A stretch of DNA of 55,141 nucleotides, taken from Rhizobium pisi. Its GTDB lineage: Bacteria; Pseudomonadota; Alphaproteobacteria; Rhizobiales; Rhizobiaceae. The position numbers and the translations under genes are program-made. The notes under the pieces were generated by a model that was not told where the DNA came from, did no database searches, and was given only the letters and a program-made list of their open reading frames with translations. Location of the stretch: NCBI RefSeq assembly GCF_003938655.1, contig NZ_RJJT01000034.1, positions 1-55,141 of the forward strand. Direction: 5' to 3'. This document shows positions 52,617 through 55,141 of this stretch, in pieces. Each line of letters starts with the position of its first letter. The first letter of the stretch is position 1.

Positions 52617-53492
52617 ATGGCTTTCTACGACTATCGACCAACCTCGATGCTTTATCACTCCTGTTCCGCTGCTGGTTTCGCCGGCATTACTTCGAACGGT
52701 TCAATTTGGCTAAGTGATCTCCAATACGCAAACGATCCAAAGGAACTCCAGCTTGCTGAGATCGTGGATCGTGTACTCATGGAAGTGATACGCGAGGAAG
52801 CATTGCCTCAAGTCCGTGCCGCCTATGCCGGCATGAAGGTTCAACTCCAAACTCTGCGGCAGCGGTTTTGGATGCACTCGTTCAGCTTGTCCCTCCAGTC
52901 CGACAAGCTTCCCATGTGGCAAGAGTACACGGACCGTGGAAGGGGATATTGCATTGGGTTCCGACCTTCAGCTTTTGATCACATGTCTCTGCGTGTCCAG
53001 CGTGTCAGATACGTGCAGTCCGAGCATCTCGGCGCGTTGCATACTGCAGTGGCCGAAATTGCAGCGCCATTGGTTGGTCGCCAGGATGATATTGCACTGC
53101 GAATTGGTGCCGTAACCTCGCTTCTCAGTCTAATCACAGCAACCAAAGAGGACACCTGGCAGCATGAGGACGAGGTTCGACTGATTTTTTCGAGTATGTC
53201 TCGACCATCGGTCGATGGAAAAGTGAATATCCCGGTAGGAATTCTTCGTGACGGGACAGAGATCCCCGCTCGTGACCCACTACTTCGGACAAGGGGCGAT
53301 GTTGAAGTGCCGTACTTCGATATGCAGTTTGGGAGGTACAGGTCCGGCCGGTGGGATCCAAGCGGGGCGATTGCCGAAGTGATCGTCGGCCCCAATAACA
53401 CGCGCACGGTCGATGAGGTTTCGGATGAGTTGCGAGCAAAAGGGTATCGCGGGGTCAAGGTCATTCGGTCGCGTTGCTCGTTTCGCCCGTGA
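52617..53492 (+). CDS. DUF2971 family protein
   Basis: 291 residues, soluble. Family landmarks are MLYHSCSAAGFAGITSNGSIWLSDLQYANDPKE, then FSLSLQSDKLPMWQEYTDRGRGYCIGF, and TWQHEDEVRLIF, in order. The function of the family is unknown; members often sit in accessory regions and some near defence genes. A start at 52587 is equally possible. The gene follows the beta-galactosidase with a gap of about 115 bases and ends near the tRNA-like remnant. Base use is less GC-rich than its neighbours. Confidence 0.82.
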   Translation: MAFYDYRPTSMLYHSCSAAGFAGITSNGSIWLSDLQYANDPKELQLAEIVDRVLMEVIREEALPQVRAAYAGMKVQLQTLRQRFWMHSFSLSLQSDKLPMWQEYTDRGRGYCIGFRPSAFDHMSLRVQRVRYVQSEHLGALHTAVAEIAAPLVGRQDDIALRIGAVTSLLSLITATKEDTWQHEDEVRLIFSSMSRPSVDGKVNIPVGILRDGTEIPARDPLLRTRGDVEVPYFDMQFGRYRSGRWDPSGAIAEVIVGPNNTRTVDEVSDELRAKGYRGVKVIRSRCSFRP

Positions 53493-53795
53493 AAACTCCA
53501 GAACAGATTTCGAACTCACTGTAAAGATTTTCGCCGCGATTGGCGTTCCGTTCTGCGTTGCAGACGAGTTGCCCAATAGATGGGCGAGCATGTTCTGTCA
53601 TAGCCCCCTGTTTTTCTAAAGAAAACTGGTACTGCCGAGTGGGATTGAACCACTGATCTCACCCTTATCAAGAGTGCGATTGATTTGCGCGCTGGGACAC
53701 TTGCGCAGAAAAAAATGCATTCTATAGTTGCCATTCTTTAACAGTATTGTTCAGAATGAACGTTCTTTCCAGACGTCTTTTGGAGACCTACTTCT
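53493..53795. other. Intergenic stretch holding the tRNA-like fragment
   Basis: No gene is supported apart from the tRNA fragment. The right part (about 53705-53795) is AT-rich and probably holds the promoter for the membrane-protein gene. Confidence 0.5.
53627..53678 (-). tRNA. 3' half of a tRNA-Ile(GAU)-like sequence, 5' half lost
   Basis: Read on the minus strand: anticodon stem CACTC/GGGTG with loop TTGATAA (anticodon GAT), a 5-base variable loop, T stem AGTGG/CCACT with loop TTCAATC, then CGGCAGT, A and CCA. All are at canonical spacing. The expected 5' acceptor strand ACTGCCG and a D arm are absent; the DNA there reads TGCGCAAGTGTCCC. This fits a tRNA fragment such as an integration-site remnant or a decayed gene. 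Confidence 0.6.
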
Positions 53796-54593
53796 ATGAA
53801 TTTAGCCAGCCTTGTTGAACCGCAATTTCTGATAGGAGCGGGGTTAGGCGTTGTCGGTATTATTGTAACGGTTTGGCTATATATACTTTCAAAACCAAAA
53901 CGAGGGATCTTCTGCTATTTCAGGCATACCAACTTTGTTGGAAATCGCAGCCCACAGCTATCTAATAAATTGAAAATAATATTCGATGATATTGTATTGA
54001 GGCGAGTAACTCTCTCGCAATTTATCGTCTGGAATATTGGTCGTGATAGGTTGATTCCAAATGATATTGCTGACGATGGCTCACTAATATTTAAGCTAGA
54101 GGGAGACGGTCGTATTTTAAACTACGAGTTAATCAGATCTTCGAGGCCTGAAAATAAAGCGAGTTTGAATTTGCAGGAGGACGCTAAGACTCTCGTAGCG
54201 AAATTTGATTTTTTCGCGCCAAAGGAAGGCGTAAAGATCGAGATCTTGCATTCGGGCGAGGGGGAGTCTCTCAAATTCCACTGTACCATACGAGACAGAG
54301 TGGGCGCATTGACTGTTGCACCGCTGTATGAGCCACCCAATAAACATATGAAATTTTTCGGATTTATGATCTCTCCGAGAACCATGGGGTGGATTTGCGT
54401 TGCACTTGGCGGCTTTGCCTTGGTGTTCATGTTTATGATACCCGCGGATCGGGCTGATTTCTTTTATCCTTTAAAGGTTTCGCCGGAAATACGAGATGTT
54501 TTGCGGCGCGCAATGCCAGGGGGATTTATCCTATACTGCGCCGGCGTTCTGTTCTGGCTTACGCGCCGGAGATTTCCCAAGAGTCTCGTTTAG
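53796..54593 (+). CDS. AT-rich membrane protein of unknown function
   Basis: 265 residues. Membrane helices are predicted at about 11-32 (FLIGAGLGVVGIIVTVWLYI), 198-217 (WICVALGGFALVFMFMI) and 242-258 (GFILYCAGVLFWLTRRR). The central 160 residues are a soluble domain with alternating beta strands (KLKIIFDDIVLRRVTLSQFI, TLVAKFDFFAPKEGVKIEIL) and might be Ig-like. No known family was recognised. The gene is strongly AT-rich relative to the window, a sign of transfer. It stands between the tRNA fragment and the IS66 insertion. Confidence 0.75.
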   Translation: MNLASLVEPQFLIGAGLGVVGIIVTVWLYILSKPKRGIFCYFRHTNFVGNRSPQLSNKLKIIFDDIVLRRVTLSQFIVWNIGRDRLIPNDIADDGSLIFKLEGDGRILNYELIRSSRPENKASLNLQEDAKTLVAKFDFFAPKEGVKIEILHSGEGESLKFHCTIRDRVGALTVAPLYEPPNKHMKFFGFMISPRTMGWICVALGGFALVFMFMIPADRADFFYPLKVSPEIRDVLRRAMPGGFILYCAGVLFWLTRRRFPKSLV

Positions 54594-54774
54594 CGCGGAT
54601 CTAAGGGCAGCACTTTCCGCACGGTATAGAGACTTCGCGACCCGTAAAAACTGTAAGCGCTGGTTGCTTAGCACCTTGACTTTAACGCATTGTCCCGTGT
54701 TGAAGATTGCCCTGTGACGGAGATGGAAACAATGCGCCATTATAAGTCATTCAAGCCAACGTCGGGAACCGCTT

Positions 54775-55014
54775 CTACATTTCTGCATCATGAACAGTGG
54801 TGCCGAGCGCTATCGTCAACCTCGCACAGATGACCGATATCCAACCCGTCCACAAAATAGGCTCGACATTACCTTCAAAAACAAGACCGCTCGGCTCAGC
54901 TGAAGCGGTGATATATGGCTCCTCGTCGGTTGTCCCGTACCAGCGCGGTATCTTAGCCTCATCGATCCAGCCGTCCATGCCACGATAAACTTTGTGAACC
55001 TTTGCCCACTGTTC
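54775..55014 (-). pseudogene. 3' fragment of an unknown gene interrupted by the IS66 element
   Basis: The minus-strand frame continues from the IS end into 79 codons with normal composition (EQWAKVHKVYRGMDGWIDEA, GLVFEGNVEPILWTGWISVI, ARLTIALGTTVHDAEM). The upstream part of the open frame (to 55062) is IS DNA, so the native start is lost. The product might be a C-terminal fragment of a longer protein. I do not recognise the family. Confidence 0.5.
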
Positions 55015-55141
55015 GTAAGCGCGATTTTCGCTGCACGTTGACGCCAACCCGTTGATTGGCATCGGATCAACGTTTGGAATCGTATTGTGTCAGGCGGCTT
55101 CGGTTCTGGCGAAGTTGAACGGCAGCAGGTCGACGATGTCG
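55015..55141 (-). mobile_element. End of an IS66-family insertion sequence
   Basis: The element begins at GTAAGCGCGATTTTCGC, the usual IS66-type terminal inverted repeat, and continues off the window. Between the end and the transposase stop lie about 75 non-coding bases, as is usual. The neighbouring gene fragment stops exactly at 55014. Confidence 0.75.
55090..55141 (-). CDS. IS66-family transposase (TnpC), last 16 residues
   Basis: The minus strand reads DIVDLLPFNFARTEAA and a TGA stop. DxLLPxNF at the extreme C-terminus is typical of IS66 TnpC. The rest lies outside the window. Confidence 0.7.
   Translation of the reverse strand, partial: DIVDLLPFNFARTEAA

Noticed and set aside
53627..53720. 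A complete tRNA-Ile gene
   Set aside because: The 5' acceptor strand ACTGCCG and a D arm are absent, so only the 3' half is claimed.
54653..54660. GTAAGCGC resembling the IS66 terminus at 55015
   Set aside because: Only 8 bases match and the following sequence differs; probably chance.

Overview
The window looks like a chromosomal or large-replicon segment of a Rhizobium species of the R. leguminosarum / R. etli type. The evidence is the high GC coding style, a RapA-type cadherin-like adhesin (a Rhizobium family), a GCG_CRPN small secreted protein, a RibH2-type lumazine synthase under an FMN riboswitch, several CUT1 sugar/polyol ABC operons, and many palindromic intergenic repeats typical of rhizobia. 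Both edges are mobile DNA: an IS110-family recombinase starts at the left edge and an IS66-family element enters at the right edge.

Layout. 1-350: 5' end of an IS110 element. 0.4-6.7 kb: VOC protein, FMN riboswitch with ribH, SRPBCC protein, small secreted GCG_CRPN protein, a small conserved protein, a RibD/DHFR-fold reductase, a class III nucleotidyl cyclase, and a RapA-like calcium-binding adhesin. 6.8-11.3 kb: a winged-helix regulator with an MFS exporter (preceded by three TTTGCAA sites at 14-bp spacing), a LysR regulator and an LLM flavin oxidoreductase. 11.5-13.1 kb: an alginate-lyase-family protein of lower GC. 13.4-20.8 kb: a ROK regulator divergent from a ugp-like operon (binding protein, two permeases, ATPase, glycerophosphodiesterase, inositol-monophosphatase-family enzyme), with a perfect 17-bp palindrome between them. 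20.9-23.1 kb: a small protein, a MazF/PemK toxin whose antitoxin gene is cut by a repeat element, and a putative glycosidase-fold protein flanked by two direct copies of that repeat. 23.1-26.3 kb: membrane protein, DUF899 protein, TPR/winged-helix regulator and a beta-propeller protein. 26.6-35.5 kb: phosphotriesterase-like enzyme, LysR/SDR pair, MocR regulator divergent from an EamA exporter, DUF4168 protein, ABM and VOC proteins, and a 477-aa exported protein of unknown function. 35.7-40.2 kb: a LysR regulator and a nitrilase between two alpha/beta hydrolases with Asp nucleophiles. 40.3-44.3 kb: an aminoglycoside-phosphotransferase-like gene split by one amber codon, a globin-coupled chemoreceptor, a periplasmic cupin and a DUF2277 protein. 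44.6-52.5 kb: a second ROK regulator divergent from a CUT1 sugar operon ending in a GH42 beta-galactosidase, again with a perfect 7-3-7 palindrome in the divergent gap. 52.6-55.1 kb: accessory DNA holding a DUF2971 gene, an AT-rich membrane-protein gene, the 3' half of a tRNA-Ile-like sequence, and a gene interrupted by the IS66 element.

Two themes recur. First, catabolic cassettes are paired with a local regulator: two ROK-ABC operons, two LysR-enzyme groups, a MocR-exporter pair and a winged-helix-exporter pair. Second, intergenic repeats have changed coding content: one family removed the N-terminal part of an antitoxin gene and supplies the stop codon of a membrane protein. No CRISPR array, rRNA or complete tRNA was seen.
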